Shown here one piece after another: positions 1-6,022 of a DNA stretch of 6,773 nt. Location: assembly GCA_002686115.1 (NCBI GenBank), contig NZAF01000158.1, forward strand, positions 1 to 6,773, in the 5' to 3' direction. The DNA comes from Halobacteriovorax sp. (GTDB lineage: Bacteria > Bdellovibrionota > Bacteriovoracia > Bacteriovoracales > Bacteriovoracaceae). Every line of letters begins with the position of its first letter. Within the stretch, counting starts at the first letter, position 1. The notes below the pieces were generated by a model. That model was not told the DNA's origin, did not search any database, and was given only the letters and a program-made list of their open reading frames with translations. Made by a program: the position numbers and the translations under genes.

Positions 1-954
1 AATGATCGTCGTAAAAGAAGTAAAGAAACTTGGTTTTATAAGACTATTAAAGGTTTTATCAAGAGAGTTGCCCTTTAAGTTTTCATGTAAGATATAAAAG
101 TAGTCTTCAATAGAAGCCACTGCAAGCATGATAAATAAGCCAGATGAGAGAATCTCTATCGGTATCTGAAAAAATCCCATGATCCCATAAATGAAAAGCC
201 CTACCCATATAAGTGAAGCGATAAGGAAGATCCCACTTCTAAATGTTCCAAAGAATAATCTAAAAATAATCAGTATTAAGAATATAAATACAAAGTTAAG
301 CTTGAAGTTGTGTTGAACCCCTTTAAAAGCATAGTATGTAAAAATAGATGTTCCCGTTACAAAAACTTCATATGATTCAAAGAGCTCTACTTTAATACTT
401 TCTAATATATTCTCTATACCTTTAGGAGAGAAGCTCCCAAACTTATTTGGAGCGGAAGCATCTTTAAGATGTATTTCAAAACTAAATTCACTACCATCAT
501 TATTAGAGAAAATATCGTTCCAAGGAGAAGTGTTAAAATTTTTAAGAGCTGATGAAAAATCATATTGATCTCTCTTTGGATGCACGATCTTAAAATAATG
601 AATATAATTTGGATCTTCAAAAGTAGGTTTAAAAATACTAAAAGGTGAGTAGGTATTAAAAACATACGGACTATTGCTTAGATCTCTTAAATAATAGTTG
701 AGCTTTTCACTATCTCCCTTGTCCCATGATTTTTTTTTATTTTTCAAAAAAATAAATAATGAATTCTTTAGCTCAAACTCTTCTTTAAGTATTTGAAAAT
801 TAGCAGAGCTAGGGAGATTTGAATCCACTATCTCAGTCATTGAGACCAGTATTTTTAGATTTTTAATTTGATTGAGACTAAAAAATATGACGACAATGAA
901 AGTAAGTATCGAAAAATAGGTTTTAAATCTAATTTTTCGATGAATTCCTTTAAT
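1..954 (-). CDS. RND/MMPL-superfamily exporter, N-terminal part (3' end outside window)
   Basis: An uninterrupted frame of 318 codons runs off the left edge. The product has a short basic N-terminus, one membrane helix at about residues 12-30, a periplasmic loop of roughly 185 residues, then closely spaced helices at about 219-236, 241-258 and 263-282. This one-helix, big-loop, helix-cluster order is the first half of an RND protein. The motif VASIEDYFYILHE (279-291, Asp284) and the following PSFFTSFTTI match the Gly/Asp-Tyr and Thr-Ser-x-Thr-Thr signatures of MMPL/COG1033-type exporters; the family as a whole is proton-driven and moves lipids, drugs or other hydrophobic substrates. The substrate here is unknown. 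The frame has no ATG, GTG or TTG before an ATG at 838-840, which would delete the first helix and has no Shine-Dalgarno. The proposed start is ATT at 952-954, 5 nt after AGGAGG. The gene diverges from the exported-protein gene at 1087. Family assignment is firm; the start is inference. Confidence 0.8.
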   Translation of the reverse strand, partial: MKGIHRKIRFKTYFSILTFIVVIFFSLNQIKNLKILVSMTEIVDSNLPSSANFQILKEEFELKNSLFIFLKNKKKSWDKGDSEKLNYYLRDLSNSPYVFNTYSPFSIFKPTFEDPNYIHYFKIVHPKRDQYDFSSALKNFNTSPWNDIFSNNDGSEFSFEIHLKDASAPNKFGSFSPKGIENILESIKVELFESYEVFVTGTSIFTYYAFKGVQHNFKLNFVFIFLILIIFRLFFGTFRSGIFLIASLIWVGLFIYGIMGFFQIPIEILSSGLFIMLAVASIEDYFYILHENLKGNSLDKTFNSLIKPSFFTSFTTII

Positions 955-979
955 AATAGCCTCCTAGGCCCTTAGGCAT
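950..979 (-). other. Possible 9-codon leader ORF before the exporter gene
   Basis: The minus strand holds ATG, eight further sense codons and TAA, encoding MPKGLGGYY. Its stop codon overlaps the proposed ATT start of the exporter, and it runs through the exporter's Shine-Dalgarno. AGAGGG lies 9 nt before its ATG. The segment GCCTAAGGGCCTAGGAGGC can fold so that CCTA pairs with TAGG of the SD; a ribosome translating the leader would open this pairing. This could be translational coupling, or chance in a short stretch. Nothing in the peptide is diagnostic. Confidence 0.2.
960..965 (-). promoter_or_regulatory. Strong Shine-Dalgarno preceding an ATT codon
   Basis: On the minus strand this reads AGGAGG, followed by CT and then two consecutive ATT codons. 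The second ATT (952-954) is 5 nt from the SD. The same 5-nt spacing is used by ytjA (AGGAGG then TTTTT then ATG) and by the 1087 gene (AAGGAAGG then TTCTT then ATG). This decides the proposed start of the exporter gene. Confidence 0.6.
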
Positions 980-999
980 GTCAATATTCCCTCTTTATA

Positions 1000-1013
1000 T
1001 ATTATGCATAATA
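1000..1013. promoter_or_regulatory. Perfect 14-bp palindrome in divergent intergenic region
   Basis: TATTATGCATAATA is an exact palindrome. Outside it, CTCT at 991-994 and AGAG at 1014-1017 extend the symmetry imperfectly with a TA-rich bulge. It sits between two divergent genes, about 40 bp upstream of the exporter start and about 75 bp upstream of the plus-strand gene. It overlaps the only AT-rich sequences that could be the exporter's -10 box (CATAAT, TATAAA on the minus strand). The form suits an operator for a dimeric regulator, but no family-specific consensus is recognised, and palindromes arise easily in AT-rich DNA. Confidence 0.4.
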
Positions 1014-1060
1014 AGAGATAATTTTTTTAGTTTTGATTTAGCTTAAAGTTAAATTACCAA

Positions 1061-1066
1061 TATATT
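1061..1066 (+). promoter_or_regulatory. Candidate -10 box (TATATT) for the 510-residue protein gene
   Basis: TATATT matches five of six bases of the sigma-70 -10 consensus. The best -35 at 17-bp spacing is only TTAGCT (1038-1043), which is weak. Transcription would begin near 1073, giving a very short leader of about 14 nt before the ATG at 1087; this would exclude the in-frame ATG at 1069 as a start. Confidence 0.4.
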
Positions 1067-1073
1067 TTATGAC

Positions 1074-1081
1074 AAGGAAGG
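1074..1081 (+). promoter_or_regulatory. Shine-Dalgarno AAGGAAGG that fixes the start at 1087
   Basis: AAGGAAGG lies 5 nt upstream of ATG 1087. An earlier in-frame ATG at 1069 has only AT-rich sequence before it and would place six extra residues ahead of a normal signal peptide. The ATG at 1087 is therefore preferred. Confidence 0.75.
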
Positions 1082-1086
1082 TTCTT

Positions 1087-2619
1087 ATGCATCTTAAAAC
1101 TTTAATGAAAGTTCTTGTACTAAGTGCAAGTTACTGTTTAGTAAATGCAGGTACTCCTAGCGCAAAAATGTGGCAAAGCAAGTTTAATTGGATCAAGTCC
1201 AAAGATATGCCTGAGCTCATTAAAAAAGCTAGAAAAAGACATCAAACGAGAAAGCTTGCAAACTACAATTCAACAGACAAGGAATCGATGAGTAAAGAAT
1301 ATCGTGAACTTATCGACAATGTTATTGCTGCAGACTCACCAGAAAAAATTGATGGACTTCTAACAAAGCTTGAAAAGAAAATTGACAGCATGCCAGCTGA
1401 TGCTAAATTTCTTGGCTCTCACCTACTTTTGATGAAACCATTTAGAGGTATTGTTTATCGAATGATTCCTCTTGCTGGAAAAGAACGTATTACGCAAGGC
1501 TTTATCAGAAATAAGGTAAAGATCTTGGCTTCAAACCTACGTATTTATCTTCCTCTTGAACACTGGGAAGCTGGATTTGACTACTTAACAGAGCCGTACA
1601 AATTAAAAAGTGGAGAAATCGTTTCTCAATTCGAAGATGCAAAAGAAAAAAAGAGCACAAGAGGGTCAAAAGTTAAGAGAACATATATTAAAGAGTTTGG
1701 TGCTGAGAACTTTCAAGAGTTTGTAGGAGCTGAAATCTATCCCGCAATGGCCAAGGCTCTTGAGAGAATAGAGTCAATTTCTTTTGAAAATCCTATTGTA
1801 TGGGATAACAAGGTCGCTTTTGGAAAAGATTCCTTTAAAGATGATTTTGAAGAAACTCGTTATAGAAAAATCGGTGAAGCTGAAAGACATCTAAATATAA
1901 GCTCACTTCACCTTGGGATGCACTATCTTAATTATCTAGTTTCTTATGATATCAGAGGATCAATTTCTCTATCTAAAGATATTGGTAAACTTTATGGTAT
2001 TGATGGCTTCTTTAGCAGAAATCCAGATGGAGTTCCTTCTTATGACTGGGTTAAAGTTGTCGAAAGAAAGAGTTATGACAACATCGGAAGACTTAGAGAT
2101 GGATATAAAGAAAATATGAGTCTTAGTTTCAAGCATCTTCAAGAAGGAGTAAAGCATCTAAGACTTGCAAGAGAAGAGCTTCGCAACGAATCTCCAAGTC
2201 GCCTATTTGCAATCAATCCAGGAACATTAAATCCATGGGATGAAAACATTGAAAAACAATTTAAGCATATTGAATGTTTAACTTCTGACTCATCTGAAGG
2301 TACATGTGCAATCAGAAGTGCGATCACAGGTAAGTCAGTTGTCATTAACTTAAGAGAATTTTATCAAAATCCTCCATCAAACCTAAAAGATTACTTACCT
2401 ACTGAATGGAATACTGATAAGAAAAGAATGTTTAAAAAACATGGAAAGAAGTATCCAAACTACTTATGGGGAACTCCAAAATCTTGGAACGTTTCTCATT
2501 ATAAGCAATTTTTTCCAGAGCTAAAGTCTGACAAAGAGATTCCTGAATACGTGAGAACGATGAGACAAGCATTTGGTGGTGAAGCATTTGGTGTTCCACT
2601 TGCCTTATTTGTTGAATAA
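1087..2619 (+). CDS. Exported protein of unknown function, 510 residues
   Basis: I do not recognise the family. The N-terminus MHLKTLMKVLVLSASYCLVNA looks like a Sec signal peptide, with likely cleavage after Ala21. There is no lipobox, because the Cys at 17 lies inside the hydrophobic core. The mature part is about 490 residues, charged and mostly helical in character, with Lys/Glu-rich segments and no further membrane helix, so it is probably periplasmic or secreted. Its only two cysteines, Cys397 and Cys407, are ten residues apart, which suggests one disulfide-closed loop after export. The C-terminal 80 residues are rich in aromatic residues (several Trp and Tyr). No catalytic motif is evident. 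It is transcribed alone, divergent from the exporter and ended by a strong terminator. Start choice rests on AAGGAAGG 5 nt before ATG 1087. Existence as a gene is near certain; function is unknown. Confidence 0.85.
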   Translation: MHLKTLMKVLVLSASYCLVNAGTPSAKMWQSKFNWIKSKDMPELIKKARKRHQTRKLANYNSTDKESMSKEYRELIDNVIAADSPEKIDGLLTKLEKKIDSMPADAKFLGSHLLLMKPFRGIVYRMIPLAGKERITQGFIRNKVKILASNLRIYLPLEHWEAGFDYLTEPYKLKSGEIVSQFEDAKEKKSTRGSKVKRTYIKEFGAENFQEFVGAEIYPAMAKALERIESISFENPIVWDNKVAFGKDSFKDDFEETRYRKIGEAERHLNISSLHLGMHYLNYLVSYDIRGSISLSKDIGKLYGIDGFFSRNPDGVPSYDWVKVVERKSYDNIGRLRDGYKENMSLSFKHLQEGVKHLRLAREELRNESPSRLFAINPGTLNPWDENIEKQFKHIECLTSDSSEGTCAIRSAITGKSVVINLREFYQNPPSNLKDYLPTEWNTDKKRMFKKHGKKYPNYLWGTPKSWNVSHYKQFFPELKSDKEIPEYVRTMRQAFGGEAFGVPLALFVE

Positions 2620-2640
2620 TTACAGATACATACTTTTACT

Positions 2641-2670
2641 AAAAAGCCAGACTGATGTCTGGCTTTTTTT
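2641..2670. terminator. Rho-independent terminator, probably bidirectional
   Basis: A perfect 7-bp stem, GCCAGAC (2646-2652) and GTCTGGC (2657-2663), has a TGAT loop. It is followed on the plus strand by seven T and preceded by five A, so it also has a T tract when read on the minus strand. It lies 21 nt after the plus-strand gene and just past the end of the minus-strand gene at 2704, so it can serve both convergent units. Confidence 0.92.
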
Positions 2671-2703
2671 ATCTTAAATTTCTATAGTTCTCTTATTCGT
2701 GTA

Positions 2704-3054
2704 CTAGTTGATTACTTTATCTATTTTACTTTCCAGATCATCTGCATAGTCTTCAATCTTATCTTTAGTCATTTCCCAATTACTAGCTGTTGTATCACCT
2801 GCATCAGCTAACTTATCTTTTAGATCATTTTTAAGTTCGAGAAGCTCATTGTACTGATCTTTCATTTCATCTTTAGCTTCACCTGATAATTCAGATAATT
2901 TCTTACCAACCTTTTCCAATTTCTTATCCATTACTTTAATTTTCTTTTCTGTACTATTCTTCAGTTCACGATACTCTTTCTCAACATTTACAGAGGAATA
3001 TGAAGAAAGAGAGAAAATAGAAAAAAATCCAATTAATAAAATATTATTTAACAT
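2704..3054 (-). CDS. Small exported coiled-coil protein (116 residues)
   Basis: The first 20 or so residues (MLNNILLIGFFSIFSLSSYS) form a hydrophobic signal-like segment. Residues about 25-85 are Lys/Glu/Asp-rich amphipathic helix with heptad-like Leu spacing. The last part, with Asn-Trp followed by TKDKIEDYADDL, resembles the Gly/Ser-x-x-Trp-x-x-x-Lys ending of sll1863-like stress-response and apolipoprotein-like helical proteins. That similarity is from memory of the pattern and is weak evidence. It should sit in the periplasm or on a membrane surface. AAGGA lies 6 nt before the ATG. It is the last gene of a three-gene unit, 23 nt after the 63-residue gene, and shares the bidirectional terminator at 2641-2670. 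No enzymatic motif is visible. Confidence 0.8.
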   Translation of the reverse strand: MLNNILLIGFFSIFSLSSYSSVNVEKEYRELKNSTEKKIKVMDKKLEKVGKKLSELSGEAKDEMKDQYNELLELKNDLKDKLADAGDTTASNWEMTKDKIEDYADDLESKIDKVIN

Positions 3055-3077
3055 GTTATATCCTTATTAAAAATGTT

Positions 3078-3269
3078 TCATATTATAAATATGATCGTTA
3101 TTATTACTAGTATTAATATACTAAAGCCTTTAAAAACTGGTTTGGAATGAATAGAGTTATCAAATGGACCAGATGGTGTTTTAGATTTTGATGGCTTTAA
3201 AATAGTCATCATAAAAACAATAACCATTAAAAAAACACCTATCCATACAAACCCATTAACTTCATACAT
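3078..3269 (-). CDS. Two-helix small membrane protein (63 residues)
   Basis: I do not recognise the family. Helices are at about residues 7-24 and 48-63, joined by a polar Lys/Ser/Pro-rich linker (about 25-47). The second helix ends at the C-terminus, so both termini should be on the same side of the inner membrane. The start codon is 6 nt after the ytjA stop, with only a weak TAGG as Shine-Dalgarno, which points to translational coupling to ytjA. The tight fit between two credible small genes, and the coherent membrane topology, support it as real despite its size. AT-rich DNA often yields hydrophobic chance ORFs, so some doubt remains. Confidence 0.65.
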   Translation of the reverse strand: MYEVNGFVWIGVFLMVIVFMMTILKPSKSKTPSGPFDNSIHSKPVFKGFSILILVIITIIFII

Positions 3270-3275
3270 ATAGGC

Positions 3276-3458
3276 CTACAATTTAGTTTTGTTATCAACG
3301 GCTCTAGCAAAATGTAGAAAAAGTGAAATAACAAAACCGATTAAAAAAATAAAAAATAAAAATTTTGATATACCTGCACTAGCTGCTGCAATTCCACCAA
3401 AACCAAATAGTCCAGAAATAAGTGCAATAATAAAGAAAACTGCTGCCCAATAAAGCAT
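3276..3458 (-). CDS. ytjA: DUF1328 (UPF0391/YtjA) family membrane protein
   Basis: The 60-residue product matches the DUF1328 pattern almost throughout. It starts MLYWAAVFFIIALISGLFGF, then a Gly-Gly-Ile-Ala-Ala stretch and a second helix ISKFLFFIFLIGFVISLFLH, with a short charged tail. The family consists of 50-60 residue inner-membrane proteins common in proteobacteria; their biochemical role is not established, though they often lie near stress or envelope genes. The start is secure: AGGAGG is 5 nt upstream of the ATG. It is the first gene of a three-gene unit. A TATAAT box at 3488-3493 and an inverted repeat lie just upstream. Confidence 0.92.
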   Translation of the reverse strand: MLYWAAVFFIIALISGLFGFGGIAAASAGISKFLFFIFLIGFVISLFLHFARAVDNKTKL

Positions 3459-3487
3459 AAAAACCTCCTATATTTAATAAATAAAAT

Positions 3488-3493
3488 ATTATA
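3488..3493 (-). promoter_or_regulatory. Candidate -10 box (TATAAT) for the ytjA cassette
   Basis: On the minus strand this is a perfect TATAAT, placing transcription start near 3481 and giving a leader of about 22 nt before the ATG. No recognisable TTGACA-like -35 is present 16-18 nt upstream, so expression may need an activator or another sigma factor. Confidence 0.5.
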
Positions 3494-3517
3494 AGGTTAA
3501 TGACTTAAACTCCTTAT
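3491..3517. promoter_or_regulatory. Inverted repeat overlapping the ytjA promoter
   Basis: ATAAGG (3491-3496) and CCTTAT (3512-3517) are exact inverted arms separated by 15 bp. The interior holds a second symmetric element, TTAA-N4-TTAA (3497-3508), slightly off-centre. It covers the region from the -10 box to where a -35 would lie. The shape fits a binding site for a dimeric regulator; no named consensus is recognised. Confidence 0.35.
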
Positions 3518-3593
3518 GAAACTATGTATATTTTGTGTAAAAATCTAAAAGAATCCCAAGGTGACGCATTTTCTCATTAAAAGCTGATTTGCA

Positions 3594-3630
3594 ATCTCGA
3601 AAAAAAGAAAGCCAGAGTGTAACCCCTGGC
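3594..3630 (-). terminator. Rho-independent terminator of the TonB operon
   Basis: Read on the minus strand, GCCAG (3630-3626) and CTGGC (3615-3611) form a 5-bp stem, with one extra G-C pair inside after a mismatch and a small loop. A T-rich run (TTTCTTTTTTT) follows. It lies about 34 nt beyond the TPR gene's stop codon. The 3518-3593 stretch beyond it shows no gene I can support. Confidence 0.8.
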
Positions 3631-3663
3631 CTTCAGACAGATTAAAAGAGAGATAAGTTCAAC

Positions 3664-4923
3664 TTACCTCAGGGACGCAATGTAATTCTTCCAATTTAGA
3701 GCGCTGTCTTTATGTTCTTTAAATTCTGAAACTTGATCAAGAAGTTTACTAGCTTCTTCAAATTTTGATATTTGAATGAGTGAAATAGCTTTTTCTAGAT
3801 ATACTTGTCCAAGCTCTTTCTTTCCTAAACCTTTTCCAATAGCTTTATCAAAAAGAGTTATCGCTTTTATAAAATTCTCTTTTTCAAGATAAATTCTTGC
3901 TTGTAGAGCATAGAGGTCACCTTTATTCGAAAGCTTTGCAGCTTCTCCAAGTGGTGCCATTGCTTTATCATATTCTTTTGCTTGAACAAGAGTGTTTGCA
4001 TAGAGCTCAAGACTTTTCTTATCTTTTTTAATCTTTCCCTTTTTAAAAGCTAGTTTCATAAGTTCAGATGCTTCAAATGGCATGCTATTTTGAATATAAA
4101 GGGATACGATATTCTTTATCTCACCTTCTTGGTCTAAAAGATCCATCATAAGAGCAAGTTCCAAAACTGCCAACGCATGTTTCTCTTTATCCATATTAAG
4201 TAGACTTCCAGCAAGTTGTGACCAATATGCTTTTTTTCCAGTATTAATTTCAACAAGCTTATATAAATACTCTGATGCTTCTTTAAATCGATCTTTTGAA
4301 TAAAGAAGGCTAACTGCAAAGACGAGCCAGTTTTCTTTCGGTTTTTCTGGAGCCTTAATCATGTCAATTGCTTTTAAAACATCCTTTAATGCAAGATCTT
4401 TTTTTCCTTTTTCACTAAAGATACTTGCTCTAAAAACATATACAGCAGGTTTTATTTCTTGAGCTAGCACAAAGTACTTTTGAATCGTAGTTAAAGCGAC
4501 ATCATACTTTTCATCCATCATCTGAAGCTGAGCAAGAGCAAATAAGCTTTGCATTGTAGGGCCATAAGGAAGTGCATCAATTTCTAAAACTTTAGAAAAT
4601 GCATTCCTAGCTTCAGGGTATTGCTCATTTTGAGCATAAGCATATGCAAGAGTCTGCCATGCTTTAGCCATTTCAAAAGGACGCTTTTTGCCTTCTGTGA
4701 TTCCTTTTAAAATATCTACGGCCTTTTTGTAATCACTCTTTGCCATTAAAAGATTAGCTCTCGTTATTCTTTTATTTACAGACTTAGATGTAAGTCCAGC
4801 TCTTCTATTCATAAGCTCTTGCTTGTATTTTCCATCAACGTCTGATTTGTTTAGATTAACTGATGCTTGAGCTGTCACAGAAGTGATTAACAAACTTAAA
4901 AATATATTTTTAACTTTCTTCAT
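3664..4923 (-). CDS. Exported TPR protein of the TonB2-type operon
   Basis: The 419-residue product begins with a signal peptide, MKKVKNIFLSLLITSVTAQA, with cleavage likely after Ala20, so it should be periplasmic. The rest is a chain of degenerate 34-residue TPR helical pairs at about 55-80, 87-118, 125-155, 160-190, 198-226, 233-262, 307-330, 336-365 and 373-400, with the typical small/aromatic pattern (for example AWQTLAYAYAQ then YPEARNAF). TPR arrays bind other proteins. In TonB2-type loci of Vibrio, Shewanella and relatives a TPR protein follows tonB in the same position; its exact role is unsettled, and a periplasmic scaffold for the TonB complex is the natural inference. The gene starts 8 nt after the tonB stop, with AGGA as Shine-Dalgarno, and is last in the operon before a terminator. 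Confidence 0.9.
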   Translation of the reverse strand: MKKVKNIFLSLLITSVTAQASVNLNKSDVDGKYKQELMNRRAGLTSKSVNKRITRANLLMAKSDYKKAVDILKGITEGKKRPFEMAKAWQTLAYAYAQNEQYPEARNAFSKVLEIDALPYGPTMQSLFALAQLQMMDEKYDVALTTIQKYFVLAQEIKPAVYVFRASIFSEKGKKDLALKDVLKAIDMIKAPEKPKENWLVFAVSLLYSKDRFKEASEYLYKLVEINTGKKAYWSQLAGSLLNMDKEKHALAVLELALMMDLLDQEGEIKNIVSLYIQNSMPFEASELMKLAFKKGKIKKDKKSLELYANTLVQAKEYDKAMAPLGEAAKLSNKGDLYALQARIYLEKENFIKAITLFDKAIGKGLGKKELGQVYLEKAISLIQISKFEEASKLLDQVSEFKEHKDSALNWKNYIASLR

Positions 4924-4931
4924 TCTTATTC

Positions 4932-5588
4932 CTAACGTTGAATCTTAAAGTCTAGTTGAACCATAAGACCTTTTCTCATTTGCGGTTTTCCATCGACGAT
5001 CATTGGACGATACTTCCACTTTAAAAGAGCTCTTTTGGCAGCTTGGTTAAAAATTCTTCCCGGTTTTGATTGCATAATTGATACATTATCAACTTCACCA
5101 GTTGCCGTTACATCAAACTTTAATTGAACCCAACCTTCTTTTCCCGATCTCGCAGCCTTTATAGGATACTGCGGTTCAATTCTAACTAATGGCATCACAT
5201 CACTATTACCTTGAGGATTCGAGCCTGCTCCAACGGCACCACCAACATAGGGTCCATCACCTAGAGCGAGAGGTGAATTAAGCATAGGGATATCAGCTTT
5301 TATCGCCGTACTCTTCGCTTGTGAACTTGCCTTAACTGCCATTTTAGGCATTTTAGGTGGAGCTTTTGGCGCTTCAGGCTTCTTAGGAAGAGAACGTCTT
5401 CTTACTTCCTGATGTGATTTAGGAACACTTCTCACAAACTCAATAAAGTTTTCAGTATCAGAACTTCCCTCTAACTTTGCTGGCTGACTAATTAAATGTG
5501 CCATCAACAAAAAAAGACCAAGAGTGACAGGAATACTTAAGCCTGAAGCTAAAAGAATTCCGCCCGATTTTGTTTGGGTAAAATTCAT
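4932..5588 (-). CDS. tonB: TonB energy-transducing protein, TonB2 type
   Basis: The 218-residue protein couples the inner-membrane proton motive force to outer-membrane TonB-dependent receptors, typically for siderophores, heme, vitamin B12 or sugars. It has one N-terminal membrane helix (about 15-34), a short Pro/Lys segment (68-81), a Gly-rich linker (about 109-128) and a C-terminal TonB domain from about 133. The domain shows the family landmarks: Tyr141-Pro142, Gly-Trp-Val-Gln at 152-155, an FDV strand, and a final AAKRALLKWKYRP helix-strand. The Pro/Lys region is much shorter than in E. coli TonB, as in TonB2 proteins. The canonical helix histidine appears to be replaced (see findings). 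The ATG overlaps the exbD stop by one base (TAATG), with AAGGAG 7 nt upstream, so the two are translationally coupled. Confidence 0.95.
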   Translation of the reverse strand: MNFTQTKSGGILLASGLSIPVTLGLFLLMAHLISQPAKLEGSSDTENFIEFVRSVPKSHQEVRRRSLPKKPEAPKAPPKMPKMAVKASSQAKSTAIKADIPMLNSPLALGDGPYVGGAVGAGSNPQGNSDVMPLVRIEPQYPIKAARSGKEGWVQLKFDVTATGEVDNVSIMQSKPGRIFNQAAKRALLKWKYRPMIVDGKPQMRKGLMVQLDFKIQR

Positions 5589-5998
5589 TACTGGGCTCCT
5601 TGGCTCGCTGCAATTGAGATTGCGCTAACTCCAGCTAGTCTAACCTGATCCATTACTTTAACAAGTACACCAGTATGTGAAACCTTATCAGCCTGAATGA
5701 CAACTGAGCCCTCTGGACTTTCAGCATGAAGTCTTTCAACATTCGCTCTCACTGATCTTACGTCCACTCTTCTCTTATCAATCCAGATGTCACCAGCTTG
5801 TGAGATAGCGATAAGAATTGAAGCTTTATCTTTTTTCTGGGCAGTCGCTGCATTAGGACGACTCACATCAATCCCAGCTTCTTTTACAAATGATGTCGTT
5901 ACGATAAAAAAGATTAACATAATAAAGACGACATCTAACATTGGAGTAAGGTCGATTCCTGTCTCTTCTGCTGCCCCTGCGATTCTCTTTTTTCTCAT
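5588..5998 (-). CDS. exbD: ExbD/TolR-family proton-channel subunit
   Basis: The 136-residue protein has the standard ExbD plan: a short cytoplasmic N-terminus, one membrane helix (about 20-36) and a periplasmic domain. The motif IDLTPMLDVVFIMLIFF contains Asp22, the equivalent of the essential proton-carrying Asp of ExbD/TolR. The periplasmic part (ILIAISQAGDIWIDKRRV, later VVIQADK and a VMDQVRLAG helix) matches the family fold. It works with ExbB as the motor for TonB. AAAGGA lies 8 nt before the ATG. The gene starts 24 nt after exbB and shares one base with tonB. Pairing with tonB rather than pal/tolA favours ExbD over TolR. Confidence 0.95.
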   Translation of the reverse strand: MRKKRIAGAAEETGIDLTPMLDVVFIMLIFFIVTTSFVKEAGIDVSRPNAATAQKKDKASILIAISQAGDIWIDKRRVDVRSVRANVERLHAESPEGSVVIQADKVSHTGVLVKVMDQVRLAGVSAISIAASQGAQ

Positions 5999-6022
5999 GA
6001 TATATTTCCTTTAAATTTAAAA

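Noticed and set aside
414..665. Minus-strand 83-residue hydrophobic ORF
   Set aside because: It lies wholly inside the exporter gene on the same strand in another frame, has no Shine-Dalgarno, and its Leu/Ile-rich content is what a frame-shifted AT-rich gene gives.
1069..1086. Upstream in-frame ATG for the 510-residue protein
   Set aside because: It lacks a Shine-Dalgarno and probably precedes the transcription start; the ATG at 1087 has AAGGAAGG at ideal spacing and begins a regular signal peptide.
1969..2345. Two minus-strand ORFs of 62 and 68 residues
   Set aside because: Both are antisense shadows of the 510-residue gene, overlap each other and show no signal of coding or of a ribosome-binding site.
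3531..3593. Possible small RNA or second promoter between the TPR terminator and the ytjA promoter
   Set aside because: TTACAC and CATAAG on the minus strand have near-correct spacing but match the consensus poorly, and no hairpin with a T tract points to a discrete RNA.
2646..3630. Similar GCCAG stems in the two terminators as a possible repeat family
   Set aside because: The shared part is only the 5-bp GC-rich stem plus A/T tracts, which is common to terminators in general; loops and flanks differ.
5787..6014. Plus-strand 75-residue ORF
   Set aside because: It is the antisense of exbD, whose product is unmistakable; no promoter or Shine-Dalgarno is evident.
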